DNA of 9,864 nucleotides from contig CALBLR010000288.1 of NCBI GenBank assembly GCA_937896015.1, positions 1 through 9,864 of the forward strand, given 5' to 3'. How positions within the stretch are numbered: the stretch's first letter is position 1; each line of letters opens with the position of its first letter. The notes under the pieces were generated by a model, which worked only from the letters and a program-made list of their open reading frames with translations, was not told the origin of the DNA and searched no databases. The position numbers were made by a program, and so were the translations under genes. Source of the DNA: an uncultured Prevotellaceae bacterium (GTDB lineage: Bacteria; Bacteroidota; Bacteroidia; Bacteroidales; Muribaculaceae). Shown piece after piece: positions 1 through 5,646 of this stretch.

Positions 1-2071
1 AACGGTTGCCGCTGTCCCACTTGCGGCTTGAGCCGTCGTCCCACTTAAATTCGGTGCTTTCCACCGGTTCGTTGAGATACTGCGGGTCGATGTCGGTGAG
101 AAACCGGCTTACGGTGCAGCTCTTGGCCTGGCCATTCATAAAGCGAGAGTTGGCGTAGGTGATTATGCAATTTTCCTGCGCGCGGGTTATGGCCACATAC
201 ATCAGGCGGCGCTCCTCCTCAATGCCGTCGATGGAGTCGCTGCTCCTGCCCGACGGGAACAGATCTTCCTCGGCACCGACGATGATAACGTTTTTAAATT
301 CCAGTCCCTTTGCGGCATGCACCGTCATCAGTGTCACGCGGTCGTCGTTGCCGTCATCTTCATCCTGGTCGGTGGCAAGCGATGCTATGCTCAGGAAGTC
401 AACAAGCCGTCTGCGCTCATCGCCTTCCTCGTTGGCCTCTTCGGCAAACTGGCCAACGGCATTCAGCAGTTCGTTCAGATTCTCTTGGCGCGCAATGTTT
501 TCTTGTGTCTTGTCGCCCACCAGCACCTCCAGAAGCCGCGAGTCGGTTATGATGCGGTTGGCGGTGTCGGTGGCTGAGTTATCGGGGTCGTCCATAAAAG
601 CAGTAAGCGATTCAATCATGTGCGCAAAGTCGCCAAGTTTGTTGGCCGTTGACTTGTTCACGCTAAGGCCATGAGCTTGAGGGCTGCAAATCACATCCCA
701 CAGACTCACGTCGTCGTGCATGGCGCATGCCTGCACCTTCTTCATCGTGGTGTCGCCAATGCCGCGCGCAGGGTAGTTGATGATTCGGCTCAGAGCCTCA
801 TCATCGTCGTGGTTCACTACCAGGCGGAAGTAGGCTATAGCATCCTTCACTTCCTTGCGTTGGTAAAACGACTGCCCGCCATATATGCGGTAGGGTATGC
901 TGCGCTGGCGGTTGCCGTGGGTGTCGCGCTTGCCGCCGTTGCTGAATGCAGCCTCAAGCTGGCGCGACTGGGCGTTGGTGCGGTAGAGCACGGCAAAGTC
1001 GTTGAATGAGTATCCGCCGCGGGCTTTCAAACTCATTATCTGATTGGCCACCACAAAGCTCTCCTCAATGTTCGACACGCATTGGAGCACTGTGACTTTT
1101 GTGCCAACGGAGTTTTCCGAGAATATGTGCTTCTTTATTTGCCTTTTATTCTTGGCAATAAGCGAATTGGCTGCCGATATTATGTTTTGCGTCGAGCGGT
1201 AGTTCTGCTCCAGTTTAAACGTCTTTAGGTCGGGCATAGCCTTGCTGAGCCCCAATATGTTGGAGATGTTGGCGCCACGAAACGAGTAGATGCTTTGCGC
1301 ATCGTCGCCCACCACGCACAGCCGGTGGTGCAGTCCGGCCAGCTGCTTCACAATGAGGTGCTGGGCAAAATTGGTGTCCTGATATTCGTCCACCAGTATG
1401 TATTGGAAAAACTCTTGGTATTTCTGCCTCACGTCGTTGTGGTCGCGCAGCAATATGTTGGTGTAGAACAGCAGGTCGTCGAAGTCCATTGCGCCGGCTG
1501 TGCGGCAGCGGTCCCAATAGCGCTGGTATATCTCATAGGTGAGCGGACGCTGTGCCTGTTCGTCCTCCTTGCGGAAGTCGGCGTTGCGGGCGTAGTCGGT
1601 GGGGGAGAACAGCGCATTTTTCATAAATGATATGCGCGACTGCAGCACTGCGGGCTTATACACCTTCTCGTCAAGGCCCATGTCTTTCACAATGCGCTTT
1701 ATAAGCGACTTTGAGTCGGATGTGTCGTAGATTGTGTAGTCGTGGTTAAATCCGATTTTTTCGGCATTGATGCGCAAAATGCGGCCAAAAATGGAGTGGA
1801 ACGTGCCCATCCACAGTTGTGAAGCGGCCGATTTGCCCACAAGCGGCTCGATGCGCTCCTGCATTTCACGTGCCGCCTTGTTGGTAAACGTCAATGCCAT
1901 TATGCGGTAGGGCGGTATGCCCAGGTTGAGCAGATGAACTATTTTATAGGTGAGCACACGCGTTTTTCCCGACCCTGCGCCTGCTATCACAAGCGAAGGG
2001 CCGTCGCAGTAGAGCACTGCTTCGCGCTGCGGCTCATTGAGTTGGCTTAAGTAGTCGGTGTTTCCTTTCAC
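1..2071 (-). CDS. uvrD: UvrD/PcrA-family superfamily-1 DNA helicase (C-terminus cut by window edge)
   Basis: ATP-dependent 3'-5' DNA helicase of the UvrD/PcrA/Rep family, expected to act in nucleotide excision and mismatch repair and in clearing stalled forks. About 690 codons are present without interruption, and the gene continues past base 1, so most of a 700-800 residue protein is here. Motifs in order, counted from the GTG at 2071: Walker A AGAGSGKT (30-37), motif Ia ALTFTNKAA, motif II VDEYQDT (227-233), motif III GDDAQSIYSFRGA, motif V TVHAAKGLEF, motif VI YVAITRAQ (625-632) with arginine finger R630. No in-frame ATG lies between the upstream stop at 2132-2134 and the Walker A. Only two GTG codons are available, at 2071 and 2095. 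I prefer 2071 because an A/T-rich unstructured leader precedes it, as Bacteroidetes starts prefer, and DYLSQLNEPQ then lies close to the N-terminus as in homologues. Starting at 2095 adds eight residues. UvrD and PcrA cannot be separated by sequence here. The family call is near certain. Confidence 0.96.
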   Translation of the reverse strand, partial: MKGNTDYLSQLNEPQREAVLYCDGPSLVIAGAGSGKTRVLTYKIVHLLNLGIPPYRIMALTFTNKAAREMQERIEPLVGKSAASQLWMGTFHSIFGRILRINAEKIGFNHDYTIYDTSDSKSLIKRIVKDMGLDEKVYKPAVLQSRISFMKNALFSPTDYARNADFRKEDEQAQRPLTYEIYQRYWDRCRTAGAMDFDDLLFYTNILLRDHNDVRQKYQEFFQYILVDEYQDTNFAQHLIVKQLAGLHHRLCVVGDDAQSIYSFRGANISNILGLSKAMPDLKTFKLEQNYRSTQNIISAANSLIAKNKRQIKKHIFSENSVGTKVTVLQCVSNIEESFVVANQIMSLKARGGYSFNDFAVLYRTNAQSRQLEAAFSNGGKRDTHGNRQRSIPYRIYGGQSFYQRKEVKDAIAYFRLVVNHDDDEALSRIINYPARGIGDTTMKKVQACAMHDDVSLWDVICSPQAHGLSVNKSTANKLGDFAHMIESLTAFMDDPDNSATDTANRIITDSRLLEVLVGDKTQENIARQENLNELLNAVGQFAEEANEEGDERRRLVDFLSIASLATDQDEDDGNDDRVTLMTVHAAKGLEFKNVIIVGAEEDLFPSGRSSDSIDGIEEERRLMYVAITRAQENCIITYANSRFMNGQAKSCTVSRFLTDIDPQYLNEPVESTEFKWDDGSSRKWDSGNR

Positions 2072-2099
2072 TAATCTAAATGTGTGTGGTTTCACAAAA

Positions 2100-2121
2100 G
2101 GGCATGCTGTTGCGCAAGCCC
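2100..2121. other. Dyad in the uvrD leader
   Basis: GGGCATGC, a six-base spacer and GCAAGCCC form an inverted repeat of 8-base arms with one A/A mismatch. It begins about where the predicted promoter would start the uvrD transcript and ends five bases before the outer GTG at 2095. A leader hairpin here would disfavour starting at 2095 and is consistent with the GTG at 2071. A protein-binding site or chance are alternatives. Confidence 0.4.
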
Positions 2122-2126
2122 TTATG

Positions 2127-2158
2127 CAAAATTAGTGCAAACCGAGCGCAATGCCAAG
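2127..2158 (-). promoter_or_regulatory. Candidate Bacteroidetes housekeeping promoter of uvrD
   Basis: On the minus strand, TAATTTTG (2127-2134) is a perfect match to the Bacteroidetes -7 element TAnnTTTG. CTTG (2155-2158), 20 bases upstream, matches three of four bases of the -33 TTTG. Transcription would start near 2120, giving a leader of about 50 bases to the GTG at 2071. The consensus is established for Bacteroides; its use here is inferred. Confidence 0.6.
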
Positions 2159-2181
2159 AAATGAACTCGTTCATTTTCTTG
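2155..2181. other. A/T-rich dyad overlapping the uvrD -33 element
   Basis: CAAGAAATGAA, a CTCG loop and TTCATTTTCTTG form a hairpin with 11- and 12-base arms and a single bulged base. It lies between the stop of the HsdR-domain gene (2229) and uvrD. It could act as a weak terminator for the upstream gene, although no U-run follows, or as an operator, since one arm contains the uvrD -33 bases at 2155-2158. Confidence 0.45.
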
Positions 2182-2228
2182 TGTATTGCTGAGGTGCAGC
2201 CTAATTTATGCTCGGGTGCGGAGTGGGT

Positions 2229-2684
2229 TTAAGTCAGCAGGTCGTTGTAGCAGGGTATGTCGGGCAGAAACGCGTAAGAATTTTTCTCATAGTCAATTTT
2301 ACAGCAGAAGTGGGCCATGCCGTTCGACACCATCAGATAGCGGGCACGCAGCACCATGTTGTAGCGCACTATTTGGTCAAACACTTTTTGTGTGATGGCA
2401 ATGCTCGGGGCCTTGTATTCCACTATCACAAGCGGATTGCCGCTGCGGTCGGTCACCAGCGTGTCGCAGCGGCGCTTTATGCCATTTTGCATCAGCGACA
2501 CCTCATTTGCCATTAGGGCCGCCGGAAACTGCCTGCCCGTGATTAGAAACGACACAAAGTTTTGCCGCACCCACTCTTCGGGGGTGAGTGCGACAAAACG
2601 GTGACGCAGTGCGTCGAGCACCTGTATCGATTTTTCATTTTTGCGCAGCCGCAGCGGCTGCGGCGGTAAGTTGAGTTGTTGCAT
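2229..2684 (-). CDS. Orphan HsdR N-terminal-domain (PD-(D/E)XK) protein
   Basis: A 151-residue protein recognised as the stand-alone 'type I restriction enzyme R protein N-terminal domain' family (HSDR_N_2) common in Bacteroidetes. The PD-(D/E)XK nuclease core is visible: R71-R72-C-D74, then PLVIVEYKAP with E89 and K91, followed by Q104-I-V-R-Y108, which fits the QxxxY motif of RecB-like nucleases. The pattern TPEEWVRQNF near residues 34-43 is typical of the family. No helicase domain follows, and no hsdM or hsdS lies nearby, so this is not a working type I restriction system. Its cellular role is not known to me; nuclease activity is plausible because the catalytic residues are intact. The start at 2684 (MQQLNLPP) matches the family's usual N-terminus. 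An ATG at 2720 would add 12 residues and lie only three bases after the upstream stop. It is probably co-transcribed with the 76-residue gene upstream. Confidence 0.85.
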   Translation of the reverse strand: MQQLNLPPQPLRLRKNEKSIQVLDALRHRFVALTPEEWVRQNFVSFLITGRQFPAALMANEVSLMQNGIKRRCDTLVTDRSGNPLVIVEYKAPSIAITQKVFDQIVRYNMVLRARYLMVSNGMAHFCCKIDYEKNSYAFLPDIPCYNDLLT

Positions 2685-2723
2685 GTGGGGCTCTATGAGT
2701 GGGCCGCCCGTGTTGCGCACGAC

Positions 2724-2954
2724 CTATGCCGTGCACACTTGCGTCATCGCCTTTTGGTAGCGCGCCGAATCGCGCATAATGCTGTCGCGCATAAGCACGT
2801 ATACCAGCTCCTGCACTGGCGACAACTCGCTGGGGCGTTCGGTTTTCAAAATTTCATCGCATAGCAGCGTCTCTATCAGCATTTTCTGCTCTTCCTTGCT
2901 CATGCCTCTCATACGGCTGATCACCTTGGGGGTTATTACTATTGCATTCTCCAT
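2724..2954 (-). CDS. Conserved-looking hypothetical protein, 76 aa
   Basis: I do not recognise a named family. The protein begins MENAIVITPKVISRM, continues with a charged helical stretch (MSKEEQKMLIETLLCDEILK) and ends with a likely helix containing the internal echo RDSIMRDSARYQKAM. It has no signal peptide or membrane segment and is probably soluble and mostly helical. I chose the ATG at 2954 because a perfect -7 element lies just upstream of it, at 2981-2988. The longer reading from an ATG at 3017 would start inside a promoter dyad and upstream of that -7. The stop lies 3 or 39 bases before the next gene, depending on that gene's start, so the two probably form an operon. A DNA-binding or partner role for the nuclease-fold protein is possible but unsupported by motif. 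Confidence 0.7.
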   Translation of the reverse strand: MENAIVITPKVISRMRGMSKEEQKMLIETLLCDEILKTERPSELSPVQELVYVLMRDSIMRDSARYQKAMTQVCTA

Positions 2955-2980
2955 AACTACTGTTTTTTTGATTGATAATG

Positions 2981-3017
2981 CAAAAGTATCGGGCGTATGG
3001 GCAGCTTGATTGCCCAT
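2981..3017 (-). promoter_or_regulatory. Promoter with operator-like dyad ahead of the 76-aa gene
   Basis: On the minus strand TACTTTTG (2981-2988) matches the Bacteroidetes -7 TAnnTTTG exactly; transcription would begin near 2974, about 20 bases before the ATG at 2954. Directly upstream, ATGGGCA (2997-3003), a seven-base spacer and TGCCCAT (3011-3017) form a perfect 7-base inverted repeat covering the spacer and the -33 position. No TTTG is seen at -33. A weak -33 replaced by a dyad suggests a regulator-dependent or repressible promoter. The -7 is seen directly; the operator role is inferred. Confidence 0.55.
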
Positions 3018-3079
3018 GTTTCTTAATTAGCGTTTATTCGCTCGCCGGGTAATTGGCATTCGCAAACTGATGTTCACTT

Positions 3080-3117
3080 AAAAGCAAAAGGCTCAATTTC
3101 TGCTGTGAAACTGAGCC
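3080..3117 (-). terminator. Candidate intrinsic terminator after the bamD-rpoZ transcript
   Basis: Read on the minus strand, GGCTCA-G-TTTC and GAAA-T-TGAGCC pair as an 11-base stem with one mismatch and a six-base loop (3090-3117). TTTTGCTTTT (3080-3089) follows directly. It sits 77 bases after the rpoZ stop and before the promoter of the next gene, where a terminator is expected. Confidence 0.65.
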
Positions 3118-3193
3118 GGTGTAGCTTTTTTAAGCAGGTGTGAAGTGTGTGGCGCTGCCGCTAACACCCACTCTGCTACATTTCTTCTTGTTT

Positions 3194-3532
3194 TTAGAAG
3201 TTGAAGTCGTCCTTCTCCTTTGCCAAATTGCGGAAAGCAAGCTCGTGGTCGTTATATTCTTGAGTTGCAATGAGCGTAGGCTTGGGGAGTTTCTCGTAGT
3301 AGCGAGAAATCTCAATCTGCTCGCGGTTTTCCGAAATCTCTTCGAGATTGTCGTTCATCGAGGCAAATTCCTGGAGCTTCTTTTCCAAATCGCTTTTCAT
3401 CTCGGCGGCAATCTGGTTTGCGCGCTTGCTGATGATACACACGGTCTCATAGATGTTACCTGTCTGTTGAGCCATATCCACCAAGTCGTGGATCGTAGTT
3501 GTGAGTGGTGCGTTTGTCTTCTTGTAATCCAT
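3194..3532 (-). CDS. rpoZ: RNA polymerase omega subunit (Bacteroidetes type)
   Basis: A 112-residue protein of the omega/Rpb6 family, which binds the beta' C-terminal region and helps assemble RNA polymerase. The diagnostic stretch is TGNIYETVCIISKRANQIA (residues 24-42), carrying the family's hydrophobic-hydrophobic-S-K-R-A-x-Q-I signature. After it comes a coiled-coil-like acidic segment rich in E, K and N (residues 44-75) and a C-terminal tail with KLPKPTLIATQEY, features of the longer Bacteroidetes version and not of proteobacterial omega. The gene lies 64 bases after bamD with no visible promoter or terminator between them, so it is probably co-transcribed; this bamD-omega pairing is common in Bacteroidetes. 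Automatic annotation often calls this family hypothetical. I am fairly confident of the omega assignment. Confidence 0.85.
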   Translation of the reverse strand: MDYKKTNAPLTTTIHDLVDMAQQTGNIYETVCIISKRANQIAAEMKSDLEKKLQEFASMNDNLEEISENREQIEISRYYEKLPKPTLIATQEYNDHELAFRNLAKEKDDFNF

Positions 3533-3596
3533 TCTATTATATAAATGATTTTTTTGTTGTGTCGTCTTTTTTGCGTCTTGAGGGCAGTGCCTTGCT

Positions 3597-4403
3597 TTAC
3601 TGCTCGCCCACGTGCTTGCTGGCTATCTTGAAGATGTTTTCAGCCTCTTTCTTGTCCTTGCTGTCGGGGTAGTCGTTAGTAAAGGCGTAGTATTCGTCAA
3701 TCACCACGCGGTAGCGCTCTTCTTTGCGCTCGTCCACACTCTCTTCGGCCTCCTTGAAGCGGGCCTTGAGCACCAAGAACTCCAGCTGCTCCTTATATTT
3801 GCTGTAGGGGTAGTCCTTTATGGCATTTTTGGCGGTAATGACGGCCGACTCATAGTTGTTGCCCATATAGTTGCCAAGGTTGTAATACAAGGTGGCATTT
3901 TCAAGTTCTTTAAGCACCAGCTTGTCTTGCAGTTCGAATATGGCGTTTTGGGCAATCGACACCTTGTCGCTCTTTGGATAGTAGTCGAGAAAGGCCTGGA
4001 GTTCCTCAATGGCCTTGTAGGTCTCGCTCTGGTCGAGTTGGGCCTCAGGCGAGTCGAGGTAGTATCCGTAGCCGGCGTAGAAGTGTGCCAATTCGGCATA
4101 CTGGCCTTTGGGGTAGTGCTGGTAATACTGCTTGAAGTATGAGCCCGAGTTCACATAGTCCTTGTTCTCGTAATAGCTGAGCCCAAGCAGATACAGCGAC
4201 TCCTCGGCCTTGTCGGTGCCTTTGAACACCGGAATAAGGTCTTGCAGAATTGTGTATGCCTGGGTGTACTTCTTTTGCTCAAAAGCCTTCTTGGCATATG
4301 AGTACTTGTAGTTATAATCGGTGCTCTTTAGCACCTTGTTATACTCGCCGCAGCCGGTGAGCAGCAAGGTGGCGCAGAGCGATATAAGTATCTTATTTGT
4401 CAT
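3597..4403 (-). CDS. bamD: Outer-membrane assembly lipoprotein BamD
   Basis: A 268-residue periplasmic lipoprotein of the beta-barrel assembly machinery, which works with BamA to fold outer-membrane proteins. The N-terminus is a lipoprotein signal, MTNKILISLCATLLLTGC, with the lipobox LTGC and the acylated cysteine at C18. The mature part is a series of tetratricopeptide-type helical repeats: AKKAFEQKKYTQAYTILQDL, SYYENKDYVNSGSYFKQYYQHYPKG, then TYKAIEELQAFLDYYPKS and, nearer the end, YESAVITAKNAIKDYPYSKY. The length matches the family. It heads a likely operon with the omega-subunit gene and is preceded by a good -33/-7 promoter in the region shared with the divergent ytxH cluster. Other TPR lipoproteins are the only alternative; the lipobox position, length and omega neighbour favour BamD. 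Confidence 0.94.
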   Translation of the reverse strand: MTNKILISLCATLLLTGCGEYNKVLKSTDYNYKYSYAKKAFEQKKYTQAYTILQDLIPVFKGTDKAEESLYLLGLSYYENKDYVNSGSYFKQYYQHYPKGQYAELAHFYAGYGYYLDSPEAQLDQSETYKAIEELQAFLDYYPKSDKVSIAQNAIFELQDKLVLKELENATLYYNLGNYMGNNYESAVITAKNAIKDYPYSKYKEQLEFLVLKARFKEAEESVDERKEERYRVVIDEYYAFTNDYPDSKDKKEAENIFKIASKHVGEQ

Positions 4404-4435
4404 TTGCCTCTATATAGCTGTAGTCTTTTAGCTTA

Positions 4436-4466
4436 CAAAATTAGGCATTTTTCCACACATGACAAG
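4436..4466 (-). promoter_or_regulatory. Candidate housekeeping promoter of bamD
   Basis: On the minus strand TAATTTTG (4436-4443) matches TAnnTTTG exactly. CTTG (4463-4466) lies 19 bases upstream as a three-of-four -33. A start near 4429 gives a leader of about 25 bases to the bamD ATG. Confidence 0.65.
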
Positions 4467-4589
4467 CGAGCAGCCGCGAAAATCGCTATTTTTCGTTTTT
4501 TTTAATTAACTTTCGCTTTGCGCAAGGCCGCCACAATGAAAGCATGGGCAGTGATATAACATTTTTTATAACAATGAGGCTGCCAAAAA

Positions 4590-4621
4590 TTTGCTTATAA
4601 GGCAAATCGTGCGTAATTTTA
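4590..4621 (+). promoter_or_regulatory. Candidate housekeeping promoter of the ytxH cluster
   Basis: TTTG (4590-4593) is a perfect -33. TAATTTTA (4614-4621), 20 bases downstream, matches the -7 TAnnTTTG at all but the last base. Transcription would start near 4628 and run into a short hairpin, leaving a leader of about 54 bases before the ATG at 4682. The rest of the 4404-4681 gap is A/T-rich and holds nothing else I can name. Confidence 0.6.
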
Positions 4622-4627
4622 CACATG

Positions 4628-4649
4628 CATAGCCGGCGCTGCCGGCATG
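4628..4649 (+). other. Leader hairpin upstream of ytxH1
   Basis: GCCGGC (4632-4637), a three-base loop and GCCGGC (4641-4646) pair perfectly. CAT and ATG extend the stem after one bulged A. It starts at the predicted transcript start, so it would cap the 5' end of the mRNA and might stabilise it. It lies about 30 bases before the start codon and should not block initiation. Confidence 0.4.
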
Positions 4650-4681
4650 ACGCATTGAGTTTAACATTAAATGATATAATT

Positions 4682-4885
4682 ATGAAACCGATCAACATCG
4701 TTTTAGCAGTGATTGGCGGCGCAATCGCAGGCGCTGCAGTGGGCTTGCTTTTTGCCCCCGAGAAAGGAACCGACACCCGTACAAAAATCGCTGAGCTGCT
4801 GCGCAAAAAAGGCGTGAAGCTTAACAGCGAGAAGATGGACGAACTCGTTGACGACATCACTAAAGAAATTAAGGGGGAGGAGTGA
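4682..4885 (+). CDS. YtxH-domain small membrane protein, copy 1
   Basis: A 67-residue protein with the YtxH (gas-vesicle/general-stress) domain pattern. There is one N-terminal membrane segment (about residues 5-24), glycine/alanine-rich with GGAIAGAAVG, then LLFAPEKGTDTR (22-33), the family hallmark, then a charged helical tail ending in KGEE. It is probably anchored in the inner membrane with the tail in the cytoplasm. The ATG at 4682 follows an A/T-rich leader and places the membrane segment at the N-terminus as in relatives. The next gene is a paralogue with about half identical residues. YtxH proteins are linked to stress response in Bacillus; their molecular role is not established. Confidence 0.88.
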   Translation: MKPINIVLAVIGGAIAGAAVGLLFAPEKGTDTRTKIAELLRKKGVKLNSEKMDELVDDITKEIKGEE

Positions 4886-4950
4886 TTACACGCGCTGAGG
4901 CATTTCTCTGCATTGTTTAACTGCACAAATCAAATTTACACAGAAAAGAT

Positions 4951-5148
4951 ATGAAAGCTCTCAATATTTTATACGCATTCCTTGGCGGCGCCATAGTTGG
5001 CTGCAGCATAGCACTGCTTTTTGCCCCCGAGAAAGGTTCTGACCTGCGCAGCCGCATCAAGGAACTGCTTAAGAAAAAAGGGATCGACTTCACCGACGAT
5101 GAGGTGGAGCAGCTCGTTGACCAAATCAGCGCGCAAATCGACCAGTAA
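4951..5148 (+). CDS. YtxH-domain small membrane protein, copy 2
   Basis: A 65-residue paralogue of the preceding gene, 65 bases downstream. It has the same plan: membrane segment with GGAIVGCSIALL, the signature LLFAPEKGSDLR, a basic patch (KELLKKKG) and an acidic C-terminal helix. Hand alignment gives 32 identical of 65 positions. A 22-base stretch coding for the signature is identical in both copies (4746-4767 and 5015-5036), which fits tandem duplication under tight constraint. The C-terminal tails have diverged most, so the two may bind different partners or form a heteromer. A terminator-like hairpin and a long inverted repeat follow, so the two ytxH genes may be expressed more strongly than the downstream pair. 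Confidence 0.88.
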   Translation: MKALNILYAFLGGAIVGCSIALLFAPEKGSDLRSRIKELLKKKGIDFTDDEVEQLVDQISAQIDQ

Positions 5149-5160
5149 CGCATTGGGCTG

Positions 5161-5193
5161 AAGCGGCACGCATTGCCCTTTCCGCTTTTTTTT
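5161..5193 (+). terminator. Weak intrinsic terminator or attenuator after ytxH2
   Basis: AAGCGG (5161-5166) and CCGCTT (5182-5187) pair around a 15-base loop and are followed by an unbroken run of Ts to 5193. The six-base stem is short, so partial read-through into the holin-family gene is likely. It starts 13 bases after the ytxH2 stop. Confidence 0.45.
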
Positions 5194-5200
5194 GCACAGC

Positions 5201-5259
5201 GCGCACATGGCACACGAATTCAGCCGCAACCAAGTGGCTGTATCGTGTGCCACGTGCGC
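5201..5259. repeat. Long imperfect inverted repeat between ytxH2 and the holin-family gene
   Basis: The arms 5201-5217 and 5243-5259 are 17 bases each and complementary except for one A/C pair, with cores TGGCACACGA and TCGTGTGCCA. Inside, CAGCC (5221-5225) and GGCTG (5236-5240) form a second short stem. The whole would fold into an extended G/C-rich hairpin in RNA or a cruciform in DNA. No T-run follows, so it is not a standard terminator. It could be an mRNA processing or stabilising element, a palindromic intergenic repeat, or a regulator site. Confidence 0.65.
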
Positions 5260-5292
5260 CATCTAAACCCAGCATGATAAATAACACATTGT

Positions 5293-5646
5293 ATGGCAGA
5301 ATTTGATTACAAGTCACTGTTAGGCGAAATCAAGAGCTACGCATCGGTGCAGTTCGACTATGCCAAACTCACTGCAGTTGAAAAACTATCGGTGCTGCTG
5401 TCGGCTATAGGGGTCGCGCTGGTGCTGCTAATAATAGGAGCCTGCCTGCTATTCAACATGAGTTCGGCCCTTGTGGCATGGCTCAACGAACTGATTGGCT
5501 GCACGTGGGCGTCCCACCTGATAGTGGCTGCGCTGCTGCTCGTGGTGCTGCTCATCGTGCTCAAGTGCCGCAAGGCGCTGATAATAGACCCCATAACAAA
5601 ATTTGTGACCAAGCTTTTCATCAAGCCCAATGACAAACAACAATAG
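5293..5646 (+). CDS. 'Phage holin family' two-helix membrane protein (YqjE-like)
   Basis: A 117-residue inner-membrane protein of the family usually annotated 'phage holin family protein' (Phage_holin_3_6, formerly DUF1469, which includes E. coli YqjE). It has an amphipathic N-terminal region (residues 1-30, with YKSLLGEIKSYASVQFDYAKL), a first membrane segment (about 33-54), a short loop with WLNELIG, a second membrane segment (about 74-90), and a basic C-terminal tail (KFVTKLFIKPNDKQQ). No phage genes lie nearby, so lysis is not its likely job. Members of this family sit in stress-related membrane clusters beside YtxH or DUF883 proteins, as here. The ATG at 5293 is preceded by an A/T-rich stretch. 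The next gene begins inside its 3' end. Confidence 0.82.
   Translation: MAEFDYKSLLGEIKSYASVQFDYAKLTAVEKLSVLLSAIGVALVLLIIGACLLFNMSSALVAWLNELIGCTWASHLIVAALLLVVLLIVLKCRKALIIDPITKFVTKLFIKPNDKQQ

Noticed and set aside
159..1630. Several plus-strand frames of 80-170 codons opposite the helicase gene
   Set aside because: The minus strand encodes an uninterrupted UvrD-type helicase with all its motifs across this stretch, so these are antisense shadows.
2229..2684. Fragment of a degraded type I restriction system
   Set aside because: The protein is complete at the usual length for the stand-alone family, has intact nuclease-fold residues, and no hsdM, hsdS or helicase remnant is visible, so it is a separate gene and not debris.
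3612..4142. A 176-codon plus-strand frame opposite bamD
   Set aside because: Its valine/leucine-rich translation mirrors the Lys/Glu/Asn/Tyr-rich BamD codons, with no start context or domain of its own.
4570..4586. Possible second sigma-54 site facing bamD on the minus strand (TTGGCA with a downstream TTG)
   Set aside because: It departs from the consensus at three positions including the essential -12 GC (GT here), lies over 150 bases from bamD, and bamD has a good -33/-7 promoter.
5208..5213. TGGCAC inside the long inverted repeat as a -24 element
   Set aside because: The bases at the -12 position are CA, not GC, on the plus strand; the motif is part of the repeat arms.
5293..5646. Prophage remnant or lysis gene, suggested by the 'phage holin' family name
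   Set aside because: No integrase, structural, endolysin or other phage genes are nearby, and the neighbours are YtxH-type stress proteins. The family includes chromosomal YqjE-type proteins.
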